Shown here: positions 9,088 through 18,224 of the stretch, piece by piece
Numbering within the stretch: position 1 is the first letter of the stretch
How the letters are laid out: the number at the start of each line of letters is the position of its first letter
Source of the DNA: Alcanivoracaceae bacterium
GTDB lineage: Bacteria > Pseudomonadota > Gammaproteobacteria > Pseudomonadales > Alcanivoracaceae
Direction: 5' to 3'
Assembly (NCBI GenBank): GCA_027324795.1
Contig: DAHVSB010000005.1
Span: 1 to 43,113 of the forward strand
DNA length: 43,113 nt
Program-made: the position numbers and the translations under genes
The notes under the pieces: generated by a model
Database searches by the model: none
What the model was told of the DNA's origin: nothing
The model's input: the letters and a program-made list of their open reading frames with translations, nothing else

Positions 9088-9720
9088 ATGAGCGCCTCCA
9101 GCGCAGGTTATCTTCAGAAACACGGAATTAATATTTTAACCCCGGACAGTCCCCAGGCATTAGCCCTCGAACAAAAACAATTTAGCCCCACCATTCATGG
9201 CGACAAAGTTTGGAGTTCCACCTATGTGGTAATGGATTACCTGCTTGAGAACCCACCGCCGGCTCACAGCCAATTAATGGATGTGGGTTGCGGCTGGGGG
9301 CTACTTAGCGCTTTTGCCGCCAAGGCACTCGACCTTAACGTAATAGCTGTGGACGCTGACCCCAATGTGCTGCCATACGCGCAACTGCACGCACAAATCA
9401 ATCACACCGAGATTCACACCCAAGCCCTTGAGTTTGATGATATAAACGTGCAGCACCTTAAAGGTATTCACACCTTGGTGGGCGTGGACATTTGTTTTTG
9501 GGATAAACTGCAGCCAAGCTTGTACAACTTAGTTGAACGTGCCCTAGAGGCAGGCGTTGATCAAATTATCCTAGCAGACCCCGGCCGCGGGCCATTTCAC
9601 GACCTTTCAGATAGATGTAAAGAGCACTTCAACGGTCGTATTGAAATTCATCACTGCACCATACCTGTGGAAGAGAGCGCAGAACTGCTTATCATTGAAA
9701 AAGACTTGCTTCCTTATTAG
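9088..9720 (+). CDS. Class I SAM-dependent methyltransferase (ETFB-lysine / nicotinamide N-methyltransferase-like)
   Basis: A ~210-residue protein. The SAM-binding motif I DVGCGWGLLS lies about a third of the way in, followed by VIAVDADPNVLPYAQLHAQ (motif II acidic residue) and GVDICFWDKL. The arrangement resembles the METTL20-like branch that includes ETF-beta lysine methyltransferases, which have a similar LADPGR segment. I chose the ATG at 9088 because AAAGGG precedes it and the conserved N-terminus (GYLQKHGINI) follows directly. Longer upstream starts would overlap the divergent ABC1 gene. The substrate is not identifiable. Lon follows 71 bp downstream on the same strand. Confidence 0.8.
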   Translation: MSASSAGYLQKHGINILTPDSPQALALEQKQFSPTIHGDKVWSSTYVVMDYLLENPPPAHSQLMDVGCGWGLLSAFAAKALDLNVIAVDADPNVLPYAQLHAQINHTEIHTQALEFDDINVQHLKGIHTLVGVDICFWDKLQPSLYNLVERALEAGVDQIILADPGRGPFHDLSDRCKEHFNGRIEIHHCTIPVEESAELLIIEKDLLPY

Positions 9721-9791
9721 TGGCTGTAAACCTTGAAAATTAAATCTTTAGCATCATCTATAAACCAACTAACGTTTTGGATGTAGTAAAC

Positions 9792-12167
9792 ATGAGCGAC
9801 GATTACCAAGAAAATAATGACAGCACCCAATCTCTGGTAATAGCCAATCAAAATAGGCCAGAGCGAATTTATTTGTTGCCCACCGACGAGCGTCCTTTTA
9901 TGCCTGGGCTCGTGCAACCAGTGCTATTTAATCTTGACCACTGGCAAAGTACCGCTGAACGTGTTGGCCAAACACCGCACCGTACCCTCGGCATGGTTTA
10001 TGTGGCTGAAAACGATGACGGCACTTTGAATAAAAAAACCACCCCTGAATACGGCTGCTTAGTACGAGTGCACCACGCAAGCAGTGAAGGCGACAGCTTG
10101 CAGTTGGTGCTGCAAGGCTTAACTCGCTTCCGCATTAAAAGCTGGCTAAGCAAAAAAGCGCCTTATTTGGTGGAAGTGGAATACCCTGAGGAAACAGAAG
10201 AGGCACAGGACACCGAGGTGGACACCATCCGTGCCTATGCCCTCGCGATTATTAATACCATCAAAGAGCTGCTGCCTTTAAACCCGTTGTACAGCGAAGG
10301 CTTGAAGGCTTATTTGCAAAACTTCAGCCCACGTGAGCCCTCACCGCTCACGGATTTTGCCGCAGCGCTCACCACGGCGTCTGCTGATGATTTGCAAGAT
10401 ATTCTAGAAACAGTGCCGCTACTTAACCGTATGGAGAAAGCTCTGGTTCTACTCAAAAAAGAGCTAGAGGTGGCGCAGCTTCAAAGCAAAATCACTGAGC
10501 AGGTAAATGAGCAGATTAGCAAGGAGCAACGGCGTTTCTTTCTGCGCGAGCAGCTCAAAATAATTCAGCAGGAACTTGGCATTGCCAAGGATGACCGCAC
10601 CTCAGATATTGAATTGTTTGAAGAACGCATGGCGAAACTCGCTCCTCCCGAAGCGGTGCAAAAACGCTTTGAAGAGGAAATGAATAAGCTTTCTGTACTT
10701 GAAAGCGGTTCTGCTGAATACGGCGTCACGCGTAATTATCTTGATTGGCTCACCCAGGTGCCTTGGGGTGTGCTCAGTGAAGACAATCTGGATTTAGCCC
10801 ACGCCCGCAAAACCCTAGAAAAGCACCATGCCGGCTTGGATGATGTGAAAGACCGCATCATCGAATTTCTAGCTGTGGGCGCCATGCGAGGCGAGGTGCG
10901 CGGCAGTATTATTCTTCTTGTTGGGCCACCTGGGGTTGGTAAAACCAGCATTGGACGCTCCATTGCCGAATCACTCAATCGTCCATTTTACCGTTTCAGC
11001 GTTGGCGGCATGCGTGACGAGGCAGAAATCAAAGGGCATCGCCGTACTTATATTGGCGCCATGCCTGGAAAACTGGTGCAAGCGCTAAAAGAAACAGGCA
11101 CCAGCAACCCGGTCATAATGCTTGATGAAATTGACAAAATGGGCGCTTCTTACCAAGGCGACCCTGCATCAGCTTTACTTGAAGTATTAGACCCTGAGCA
11201 AAACGTGGATTTTCAGGACCATTACCTTGATGTGCGCCTTGATTTATCACGCACTTTATTTATTTGTACAGCCAACACCTTAGATAGTATTCCTGGCCCG
11301 CTACTCGACCGCATGGAAGTAATTCATCTGTCTGGCTACATCACTGCTGAAAAGGTCACCATTGCCCGTAAACATTTGTGGCCCCGTGTCCTTAAGCGCG
11401 CAGGCGTCAAAGCTTCTCAGCTGCGCATTAGCCCAGCAGCCTTGCGACAAGTGGTGGAAGGTTATGCCCGCGAAGCTGGGGTGCGAAACTTAGAAAAGCA
11501 GCTGCAGCGTATTGTTAGAAAAGCCGTAGTGCGATTACTTGAAGATGAAACCAGTATTTCCGTTACTGGCAAAAACCTAGAAGAGTTTCTTGGTCAACCC
11601 ATTTTCCGCACCGAGGCCGTTCAACAACAGGTGGGGGTTGCCACTGGCTTGGCTTGGACATCCATGGGCGGCGCCACTCTGCCTGTTGAAGCCCAGCTTA
11701 TTCATCGCCATCGCCGCGGCTTTACCCTGACGGGGCAGCTTGGGGATGTAATGAAGGAATCCGCAAATATTGCTGTGAGTTACGTGGAAAGCGCGAGCAA
11801 GACCTACGGCATTGCTGAGGATTGGTTTAAAGAAAGCAGTATTCACTTACATGTGCCTGAAGGTGCTACTCCTAAGGATGGCCCTAGTGCCGGTATTACC
11901 ATGGCTACTGCGTTAATCTCTTTAGCTAAGCAGCAAAAGTTGCAACGTAAAGTGGCAATGACAGGTGAGTTAACCCTCACAGGGCAGGTGCTACCTGTGG
12001 GCGGAATTCGTGAAAAGGTTATAGCTGCGCGCCGAGTCAAAATCTATGAGCTTATCTTGCCCGCGGATAACCAACGCGATTACGACGAGCTCCCCGAACA
12101 CCTCAAAGAAAAGCTTACGGTGCACTTTGTGGATAATTATCAGCAAGTGTACAAGCTGCTATTTTGA
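9792..12167 (+). CDS. Lon-family ATP-dependent protease, AsrA-like
   Basis: A 791-residue LonA-type protease. The N-terminal substrate-binding domain (about 1-300) ends in a charged coiled coil. The AAA+ module has Walker A GPPGVGKTS, Walker B PVIMLDEIDK and sensor segments. The serine protease domain has the catalytic Ser in DGPSAGITM and the catalytic Lys in GGIREKVIAA. The N-terminus (RIYLLPTDERPFMPGLVQPVLFN) differs from the housekeeping Lon opening (VLPLRDVVVYPHMV type). It resembles the second Lon of Pseudomonas (AsrA), so a separate housekeeping lon may exist elsewhere. Start at ATG 9792 (MSDDYQ); an upstream ATG at 9777 is possible, and neither has a strong ribosome-binding site. A hairpin follows. 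Confidence 0.9.
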   Translation: MSDDYQENNDSTQSLVIANQNRPERIYLLPTDERPFMPGLVQPVLFNLDHWQSTAERVGQTPHRTLGMVYVAENDDGTLNKKTTPEYGCLVRVHHASSEGDSLQLVLQGLTRFRIKSWLSKKAPYLVEVEYPEETEEAQDTEVDTIRAYALAIINTIKELLPLNPLYSEGLKAYLQNFSPREPSPLTDFAAALTTASADDLQDILETVPLLNRMEKALVLLKKELEVAQLQSKITEQVNEQISKEQRRFFLREQLKIIQQELGIAKDDRTSDIELFEERMAKLAPPEAVQKRFEEEMNKLSVLESGSAEYGVTRNYLDWLTQVPWGVLSEDNLDLAHARKTLEKHHAGLDDVKDRIIEFLAVGAMRGEVRGSIILLVGPPGVGKTSIGRSIAESLNRPFYRFSVGGMRDEAEIKGHRRTYIGAMPGKLVQALKETGTSNPVIMLDEIDKMGASYQGDPASALLEVLDPEQNVDFQDHYLDVRLDLSRTLFICTANTLDSIPGPLLDRMEVIHLSGYITAEKVTIARKHLWPRVLKRAGVKASQLRISPAALRQVVEGYAREAGVRNLEKQLQRIVRKAVVRLLEDETSISVTGKNLEEFLGQPIFRTEAVQQQVGVATGLAWTSMGGATLPVEAQLIHRHRRGFTLTGQLGDVMKESANIAVSYVESASKTYGIAEDWFKESSIHLHVPEGATPKDGPSAGITMATALISLAKQQKLQRKVAMTGELTLTGQVLPVGGIREKVIAARRVKIYELILPADNQRDYDELPEHLKEKLTVHFVDNYQQVYKLLF

Positions 12168-12175
12168 TTTAGGTA

Positions 12176-12194
12176 AGGGCACATTTTGTGCCCT
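12176..12194 (+). terminator. Hairpin after the Lon gene
   Basis: A 7-bp stem AGGGCAC / GTGCCCT with a 5-nt ATTTT loop lies 8 bp past the Lon stop. The T run after it is poor (ATTCTG). Its right arm contains the possible GTG start of rluA, so it may influence rluA translation as well as ending the Lon transcript. Confidence 0.5.
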
Positions 12195-12874
12195 ATTCTG
12201 CTATGAGCCAAGCCCCCTCTTATTACGTTGTTCCCGTTTGCCACGACCCGTTAACCGAGCTGTATGTGGATAGCGATATTCTAGTGGTGAATAAACCCGC
12301 CTATTTGTTATCAGTGCCTGGCCGTGGGCCTGAAAACAGTGATTCTGCGCAGCATCGCTTGGCGCAGAAGTATGACGAAGTGCATGTGGTACACCGTTTG
12401 GACCTCGATACCTCAGGCATTATGATATTTGCTCGCAACCCAACAGCGCAGCGGCGCTTAAACCGTGCCTTTGCGGAACGTCGTGTGGAAAAAGCGTATA
12501 TGGCTGAATTGTACGGCCACCTAACACCCAGTGAAGGCTTTATTACTTACCCCATAGCACCCGACTGGGAAAGACGACCGCGGCAAAAAATTTGCTACCA
12601 AGAGGGCAAAGCCTCCATCACCCAATACCAACTCCTTGCGTATGACCAAGCACGCAACGTCAGCCGCGTAAAGCTTGAACCTATCACGGGGCGTTCCCAT
12701 CAATTACGCCTGCATACACAACACATTGGCCACCCCATTATCGGCTGCGATTTATATGCCCCTGAAGAGGTGCTCGCGATGAGCCCACGTTTGCAGCTTC
12801 ACGCTTATTACTTAGGGTTTAATCATCCCACCACAGGGCTTTGGCAAAACTATTATGCTCCCCTAGCCTTTTAA
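12188..12874 (+). CDS. rluA: 23S rRNA U746 / tRNA U32 pseudouridine synthase RluA
   Basis: A protein of 228 residues (or 223 if the ATG at 12203 is used). Catalytic motif [10 protein letters not shown] with the nucleophilic Asp. It shares several blocks with Escherichia coli RluA, including LLSVPGR near residue 40, [25 protein letters not shown] and [16 protein letters not shown], and has about the same length. RluA converts U746 of 23S rRNA and U32 of some tRNAs to pseudouridine. The GTG start at 12188 has TAAGG 9 bases upstream but sits in the right arm of the Lon hairpin. The ATG at 12203 has no ribosome-binding site. The 3' end overlaps the convergent msrA by 12 bp. Confidence 0.9.
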   Translation: MPYSAMSQAPSYYVVPVCHDPLTELYVDSDILVVNKPAYLLSVPGRGPENSDSAQHRLAQKYDEVHVVHRLDLDTSGIMIFARNPTAQRRLNRAFAERRVEKAYMAELYGHLTPSEGFITYPIAPDWERRPRQKICYQEGKASITQYQLLAYDQARNVSRVKLEPITGRSHQLRLHTQHIGHPIIGCDLYAPEEVLAMSPRLQLHAYYLGFNHPTTGLWQNYYAPLAF

Positions 12875-13471
12875 GGCGCCCATAACCCGAGTTTGATCCA
12901 GCGCCACCCCTGTGCTTTGCAAACCACAGTAACCATAGGGATGGGTCACCAAATATTGCTGATGCACTGGCTCTGCATAATAAAAACGGGCAGCAGGCGT
13001 TATTTCTGTTGTAATGCTGTCTCGCCCCACTCCCTTTAAGGCTTGCTCATACACCTGTTTGCTAGCCATTGCCGCTTCTTTTTGAGAGTCGTTCATAACA
13101 TAGATGGCAGAGCGATATTGGGAACCCACATCATTGCCCTGACGCATCCCTTGCGTGGGGTCGTGCTCTTGCCAAAATACTGCGAGCAAATCTAAATAAC
13201 TCACTTCTTTGGGGTCAAACCACAGCAGCACTGCCTCTGCATGCCCGGTGGTGCCAGTGCAAACCTCTTCATAAGTGGGGTGATCTTTAGTGCCGCCCGT
13301 ATAACCCACTGCGGTGCATTTCACCCCCTCTAATTCCCAAAAACGCCGTTCAGCTCCCCAAAAACAGCCCATGGCAAAACAGGCTTGCTGCCAGTGCTCT
13401 GGTTTGTCCCCAAGCAAAGGCACAGCTGTAACTTTATGGTTTAAGCTGCTGAGTTGTGTTGAAAAAGTCAT
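12863..13471 (-). CDS. msrA: Peptide-methionine (S)-S-oxide reductase MsrA
   Basis: A 202-residue repair enzyme that reduces methionine-S-sulfoxide in proteins. The catalytic Cys is residue 36 in [16 protein letters not shown]. Further family blocks are [44 protein letters not shown], and a C-terminal Cys (HPYGYCG) placed as the resolving cysteine. Length fits the Escherichia coli MsrA class (about 210). The start has AGAGGT five bases upstream. It diverges from the ABC1 gene at 13570 across a 98-bp gap and ends convergently over the last 12 bp of rluA. Confidence 0.96.
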   Translation of the reverse strand: MTFSTQLSSLNHKVTAVPLLGDKPEHWQQACFAMGCFWGAERRFWELEGVKCTAVGYTGGTKDHPTYEEVCTGTTGHAEAVLLWFDPKEVSYLDLLAVFWQEHDPTQGMRQGNDVGSQYRSAIYVMNDSQKEAAMASKQVYEQALKGVGRDSITTEITPAARFYYAEPVHQQYLVTHPYGYCGLQSTGVALDQTRVMGALKG

Positions 13472-13569
13472 GAGATACCTCTGTTGATGACGTTATATGA
13501 ATGCACTTGGCGCGCAACAGTGCTATAAACAACAAGAATAAAACGTTAACACAATAATAAGGATTCACA

Positions 13570-15231
13570 GTGAGCTTACTGGATACAGGTAAGGACCTTC
13601 GTCGCGCCAACACCCTCATCACCATTCTACTAAAATATGGCCTCGCCGACGTTGTACGGCGTGTAGGCTTAGCGCCCTTACTTGAGCAAGCAAGCCGCTT
13701 AGTGCGCCAGCCTGTGGATCGTGAATTGCTCTCCATGTCGCCCCCTCAGCGTTTACGTGCAGCCCTTGAAGAAATGGGCCCAACCTTTGTAAAGCTAGGC
13801 CAAATACTTGCCACTCGCGTGGACTTATTTCCCCAAGAGTGGATTGTTCAATTTGAACAACTTCAGGATGGTGCAGCCGAGGTTCCCTTTGAAAAAATCG
13901 AGCCTTTAATCAATCAAGCGTTAGGCAAGGAGCATAAAAAGTATTTTCGCAGTATAGACCCAAAACCCTTGGGCGTGGCATCTATTGGCCAAGTGCATAA
14001 AGCCATCACTTATCGCGGCGACACAGTGGTATTAAAAGTGCAAAAACCAGGGGTGCGCGAGAAAATCAATTCTGATATCCGGCTTCTGCGGCACTTAGCA
14101 AGGCTAGCGGTGGACAACTCGGTGGAAATTCGTCGCTATCGTCCACTGGATTTGGTACGCGAATTCGAACGCTCCTTAAACCGTGAGCTTGATTTCACCA
14201 TTGAAGCACGAAGTGCCGATCGCATCCGCAAAAATATGCGCAAAATCAATTGGATTACTATCCCTAAAATTTATTGGCAGTGGACGAGTAGCACCTTGTG
14301 TGTACAGGAACTCATCGAAGGAATTCCAGCACGCCAAGTTGAATTACTCGATGCCAATGGTGTTGACCGTAAGCTAGTGGCACAACGTGGCGCCGAGGCA
14401 GCCTGGAAGATGGCACTGGAAGATGGCTTTTTCCATGCGGACCCACACCCAGGAAACTTCCTTATTATGCCAGGCAGCCGCATAGGTATGTTGGATTTTG
14501 GCATGGTGGGCAAACTCTCCAACAGCCGCAAAGAACAAATTGTTCAAATCGTTAAAGCGGTTGTTACCCAAGATGGCGCTGCCTGTGCCCATGTGCTTAG
14601 CGGCTGGTCTGATGGCATGCCTGTAAAAATCGATGCCATGGCCTCTGATATTGAGGACATTATTAGCCAATACTATGGGTTGCCCCTTGCGGATTTAGAT
14701 GTTACCGCCTTACTTAATGACATCACCGCCTTGCTGCGCAACCATAATTTAATGCTGCCTGCGGACATTGCTTTGTTGCTCAAAGCCATCATCACCTTAG
14801 AAGGTTTTGGGCGCTTAATGTACCCCACCTTTGATGTGATGGAGGCCGCAGAGCCTCTGGTTAAGAAAATGGTTCGTGAGCGCTACAGCCCCACTCGCCT
14901 TGCGCGCAGTTTGGGGTTACGCGCACTGGATGCGGTGGATAAGTTGTATAGCCAGAACGCCAGCCCCGTGCATTACACCCAAGAACAGAACAATTTAGAT
15001 GCCCGCCACCTGGAAAGACTTATTCGCCAAATTGAGCGCTCACAATACCGCCAAGTACAAACCTTCTTAGTGTGTACCACTGCTTTAGTAGGCGCTATTC
15101 TATTGGGCTCACGCATCCCACCTACGCTTTGGGGTATTTCATTACTAGGTGCGCTACTTTTATTGGGCAGCGCCGTGGTGGGTGTTTGGTTAATGATTGT
15201 GGCCCGCCGCTACTTAAGAGAATGGGAGTAA
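13570..15231 (+). CDS. ABC1/AarF (UbiB-like) atypical kinase with C-terminal membrane anchor
   Basis: A 553-residue ABC1-family protein, close in length to UbiB. Motifs: FVKLGQILATRVDLFPQEW (canonical KxGQ), a loop GVASIGQVHKA, TVVLKVQKPGV (nucleotide-binding Lys), RELDFTIEARS, DPHPGNFLI and MLDFGMVG. Two hydrophobic helices near the C-terminus (roughly 500-545) end in a basic RRYLREWE, a UbiB-like membrane anchor. It is not next to ubiE/ubiJ, so I do not call it UbiB. The start is GTG at 13570, supported by TAAGGATT upstream. The downstream M48 protease gene starts 5 bp after its stop, with its ribosome-binding site inside the end of this gene. Confidence 0.88.
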   Translation: MSLLDTGKDLRRANTLITILLKYGLADVVRRVGLAPLLEQASRLVRQPVDRELLSMSPPQRLRAALEEMGPTFVKLGQILATRVDLFPQEWIVQFEQLQDGAAEVPFEKIEPLINQALGKEHKKYFRSIDPKPLGVASIGQVHKAITYRGDTVVLKVQKPGVREKINSDIRLLRHLARLAVDNSVEIRRYRPLDLVREFERSLNRELDFTIEARSADRIRKNMRKINWITIPKIYWQWTSSTLCVQELIEGIPARQVELLDANGVDRKLVAQRGAEAAWKMALEDGFFHADPHPGNFLIMPGSRIGMLDFGMVGKLSNSRKEQIVQIVKAVVTQDGAACAHVLSGWSDGMPVKIDAMASDIEDIISQYYGLPLADLDVTALLNDITALLRNHNLMLPADIALLLKAIITLEGFGRLMYPTFDVMEAAEPLVKKMVRERYSPTRLARSLGLRALDAVDKLYSQNASPVHYTQEQNNLDARHLERLIRQIERSQYRQVQTFLVCTTALVGAILLGSRIPPTLWGISLLGALLLLGSAVVGVWLMIVARRYLREWE

Positions 15232-15236
15232 CACCG

Positions 15237-16034
15237 ATGAAGGCATTACACCGCCTTAAACTATATGCCGTATTAGGTTTAATCACAGTGGTATCAGTCG
15301 CTTGTGCGGTATCACCCACTGGCCGCCATCAGTTTTTGGCACTCTCTTCTTCGGAACTGAATAAAATGGGAGTTAGCGCCTATCAGGAAATAAAATCGCA
15401 AACTCCGTTAAGCAAAAACAGCCAGCAAAACCAATACATACAGTGCATTGCTAATCATATTATTGAAGTTTCAGGTAGCAACGAAAGTTGGGAAACTAAT
15501 TTATTTGATGATCAAAGCGTGAATGCTTTTGCTTTGCCAGGCGGCAAAATAGGTATTTATACAGGACTATTAACTGTCGCCAAAAACCAGCACCAAGTAG
15601 CGGCTGTTATGGGACATGAGGTAGGGCACGTTCTCGCTCAACACTCCAATGAGCGGATGTCCATTGAGTACGCCTCATCCACTGGGCTACAGTTACTTTC
15701 TGTATTGGCCGGCGCAGACTCCACCGAAAAAGGCATGCTAGTTGGTTTATTAGGCGTGGGAGCGCAGTTTGGTATTTCCTTGCCTTTTAGTCGCAAGCAC
15801 GAAAGCGAAGCAGATCTCATCGGCCTTGAGCTGATGGCCAAAGCAGGCTTCGACCCTAGAGAAAGCGTTAAGCTGTGGCAAAACATGGCAGCCGCTGGCG
15901 GTTCCGGCGGCCCTGAGTTTTTGTCCACCCACCCTTCTCACTCCACGCGCATCAAAGATCTGGAAAGAAGTTTGCCCAAGGTGATGCCCCTATATGAGCA
16001 AGCCAAAGCCCAAGGCCGCCGCCCTAATTGCTAA
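15237..16034 (+). CDS. M48-family metalloprotease, probable lipoprotein (LoiP/YcaL-like)
   Basis: A 265-residue protein. Residues 1-23 form a signal peptide ending in SVAC, so Cys23 is the likely lipidated residue. The zinc site is the HEVGH motif in MGHEVGHVLAQH, with the third ligand Glu in HESEADLIGLELM. The C-terminal FLSTHPSHSTRI is the usual M48 finish. Escherichia coli relatives LoiP, YcaL and BepA act at the outer membrane on misfolded envelope proteins, and a similar role is inferred. The ATG at 15237 is preceded by GGGAG overlapping the stop of the ABC1 gene, which fixes this start and suggests translational coupling. A hairpin follows. Confidence 0.9.
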   Translation: MKALHRLKLYAVLGLITVVSVACAVSPTGRHQFLALSSSELNKMGVSAYQEIKSQTPLSKNSQQNQYIQCIANHIIEVSGSNESWETNLFDDQSVNAFALPGGKIGIYTGLLTVAKNQHQVAAVMGHEVGHVLAQHSNERMSIEYASSTGLQLLSVLAGADSTEKGMLVGLLGVGAQFGISLPFSRKHESEADLIGLELMAKAGFDPRESVKLWQNMAAAGGSGGPEFLSTHPSHSTRIKDLERSLPKVMPLYEQAKAQGRRPNC

Positions 16035-16038
16035 CACC

Positions 16039-16056
16039 AGCGCCCCCAAGGGCGCT
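16039..16056 (+). terminator. Intrinsic terminator after the M48 protease gene
   Basis: A 7-bp stem AGCGCCC / GGGCGCT with a 4-nt loop, followed by TTGTAGTTTA, a moderate T tract. It lies 4 bp past the stop codon, before the convergent nfuA stop. Confidence 0.65.
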
Positions 16057-16069
16057 TGTAGTTTATGAA

Positions 16070-16660
16070 TTAATAATAGGCATTATCGGTTACTGAGTGG
16101 TCAGTGGTATCTTTCACGCCACTGAGCTCAGGCAGCTTTTCTAGTAACGTCTTCTCAACACCATGGCGTAACGTCACTTCCACAGCCGCACAACCTTGGC
16201 AACCACCACCAAATTCAAGAACCGCCATATTGTCATCAGTGAGCTCTAGCAATTGCACACTCCCGCCGTGGGACGCTAAATGGGGGTTAATTTCGCTATA
16301 AAGAATGTGGTGGATCTTCTCTTCAAGGGTGGCATCTGGACCAATATCAGGCACACGTGATTTAGGAGCACGGAAGCTCAGCTGCCCGCCCATGCTGTCT
16401 TTCTTAAAATCGATAACGGCATCTTCTAAGTAAGGTAGGCTTTTGCCCTCGATCCACGCATGAAAACCATCATATTCGAACTTAACATCCCCCTCCTCTT
16501 CTTCGCCTGCGGGGCAATAAGCCATACAGCATTCCGCATGAGGAGTACCAGGACGCTCCACAAAAATACGAACGCCGATGCCATCTGCATCTTGCTTGCT
16601 TAACAAGTCGCGCAAATAGGCCTGCGCATCTTTGGTGACAGTGATATTATGCGATGTCAT
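16070..16660 (-). CDS. nfuA: Fe-S biogenesis protein NfuA
   Basis: A 196-residue Fe-S carrier. The N-terminal half is a degenerate A-type (IscA-like) domain (GVRIFVERPGTPHAECCMAYCP). The C-terminal Nfu domain has the cluster-binding CxxC in GGGCQGCAAVEVTLRHGVEKTL. NfuA holds a [4Fe-4S] cluster at the dimer interface and delivers it to apo-proteins such as aconitase and LipA, under oxidative or iron stress. Length and architecture match Escherichia coli NfuA (191). It is a single gene, facing the M48 gene convergently and divergent from the MATE gene. Confidence 0.96.
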   Translation of the reverse strand: MTSHNITVTKDAQAYLRDLLSKQDADGIGVRIFVERPGTPHAECCMAYCPAGEEEEGDVKFEYDGFHAWIEGKSLPYLEDAVIDFKKDSMGGQLSFRAPKSRVPDIGPDATLEEKIHHILYSEINPHLASHGGSVQLLELTDDNMAVLEFGGGCQGCAAVEVTLRHGVEKTLLEKLPELSGVKDTTDHSVTDNAYY

Positions 16661-16802
16661 AAAATTCCTAGCTAATGTCCGAGTGATTTGGTCAAGTATA
16701 CACTGCTTTTAAAGCAATGGCACAACCTAAGGGACCCAATGTTACCGATAGTTTCAATTTATCCTAGCCCTAATCTCTTTATTCTTGGTAAGAACCACTG
16801 CT

Positions 16803-18164
16803 ATGCCTAAAGTCAGCTCCCTTAGCGAGCCTTATTTACGTTTGCTTGCCCTTGCCCTACCCATTATGGCGGCCCTATTCAGCCAAAGCTTATTGAACGT
16901 AGTGGATGCATATATGGTGGGCCAACTCGGCGCCCAATCCCTAGCAGCCGTGGGCGTGGGCGGGTATCTTAATTTTATTGCCGTGAGTCTTTTGCTCGGG
17001 CTAGGTGCTGCAGTGCAAGCGCTCGTTGCGCGTGCCCATAGCGGCGGCAAACGCAGCACTTGGGCCTCACCCATGAAAGCGGGCTTATTGTTGGGCTTAT
17101 TAAGCGCCGCACCAATTACTTTGTTTTTTTACGCCATCGCTCACCCCACACTCTTATGGATTAGCCAGGATGCAGCGGTGGCTGCTGAGGCCGTGCCTTA
17201 TTTCTTAATGCGACTTGCTGGCTTGTTTGCGGTGGCCATGAACTTTAGTTTCCGTGGTTACTGGAATGGCATTCATCAACCGGCTATTTTTCTCAGGATC
17301 TTGGTATTTTCCCATGTGCTCAATGTCATTATAAGTTATGGGTTGATTTACGGGCACTGGGGGTTGCCGGCATTGGGCTCCACTGGTGCTGGCTTAGGAA
17401 CCTCTTTGGCCATGTGCTGCGGCATGTTACTCAATGCATTTTTTGTATGGAAAAGTATTAAACCCCACGGGCAAGTGGCGCAGGCACCAACCAAACCCAT
17501 GTACAAAGCTGTATCGCGCATTGCCATCCCCACCTCTTTGCAGCAGTTTTCCTTTGCACTGGGTATGACGTTGATGTTTTGGCTCTTAGCTCACTTTGGC
17601 AGTGAATACCTTGCCATTGGTCATGTGCTTATTAGCCTTACGCTACTTCTTATTTTGCCTGCATTAGGGGTAGCGCTTGCCGCCACAAGTTTAGTGGGCC
17701 AAGCTTTAGGCTTTCATAATACCCAAGAAGCAAGCCAGTGGGGTTGGTTAGCAAGCCGGCTCGGTGCTGGGGTGTTGTTAGTCTGTGCTCTGCCAGTAAT
17801 AATTTTCCCCCAGTGGTTCTTACAACAATTTCTCCACCAAGAAACACTCGTACAACAAGCTGTTCTGCCATTACGAATTACTGCATTGGTTATTATTTGT
17901 GATGGGCTGGCCATGATTTTCTCGCAAGTGTTATTAAGTATTGGCGAAGCCGCCAAGGTATTTTGGGCGAGTTTCACGACACAATGGGTTCTATTTTTGC
18001 CGCTCGCTTATATTGCGCTGATGCACTTCAATGTAAGCTTTGTGGCCTTGTGGTGTTTATATGGTTCACAGCGGCTTTTAAACACCCTGCTGTTAATGTT
18101 TTTCTGGCAACGCCAAAACTGGGCAAAAACATACCATCAAGAGTGCCTTGCTCACGCTCCTTAA
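16803..18164 (+). CDS. MATE-family efflux transporter (NorM/DinF-like)
   Basis: A 453-residue protein with about twelve membrane helices. The N-terminal block LALPIMAALFSQSLLNVVDAYMVGQLG, followed by AVGVGGYL, is the MatE domain opening, and a second MatE repeat starts near residue 240 (IAIPTSLQQFSFALGM). Such pumps export cationic drugs or metabolites in exchange for Na+ or H+. The ATG at 16803 starts the conserved protein; an upstream TTG at 16785 is unlikely. The ribosome-binding site is weak. The specific substrate is not deducible. Confidence 0.88.
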   Translation: MPKVSSLSEPYLRLLALALPIMAALFSQSLLNVVDAYMVGQLGAQSLAAVGVGGYLNFIAVSLLLGLGAAVQALVARAHSGGKRSTWASPMKAGLLLGLLSAAPITLFFYAIAHPTLLWISQDAAVAAEAVPYFLMRLAGLFAVAMNFSFRGYWNGIHQPAIFLRILVFSHVLNVIISYGLIYGHWGLPALGSTGAGLGTSLAMCCGMLLNAFFVWKSIKPHGQVAQAPTKPMYKAVSRIAIPTSLQQFSFALGMTLMFWLLAHFGSEYLAIGHVLISLTLLLILPALGVALAATSLVGQALGFHNTQEASQWGWLASRLGAGVLLVCALPVIIFPQWFLQQFLHQETLVQQAVLPLRITALVIICDGLAMIFSQVLLSIGEAAKVFWASFTTQWVLFLPLAYIALMHFNVSFVALWCLYGSQRLLNTLLLMFFWQRQNWAKTYHQECLAHAP

Positions 18165-18224
18165 GGCTGGGTTTTCTGTTATCATCCCTGCTCCGATCCA
18201 TTCCTATTCTCGAGTAGCAAACGC

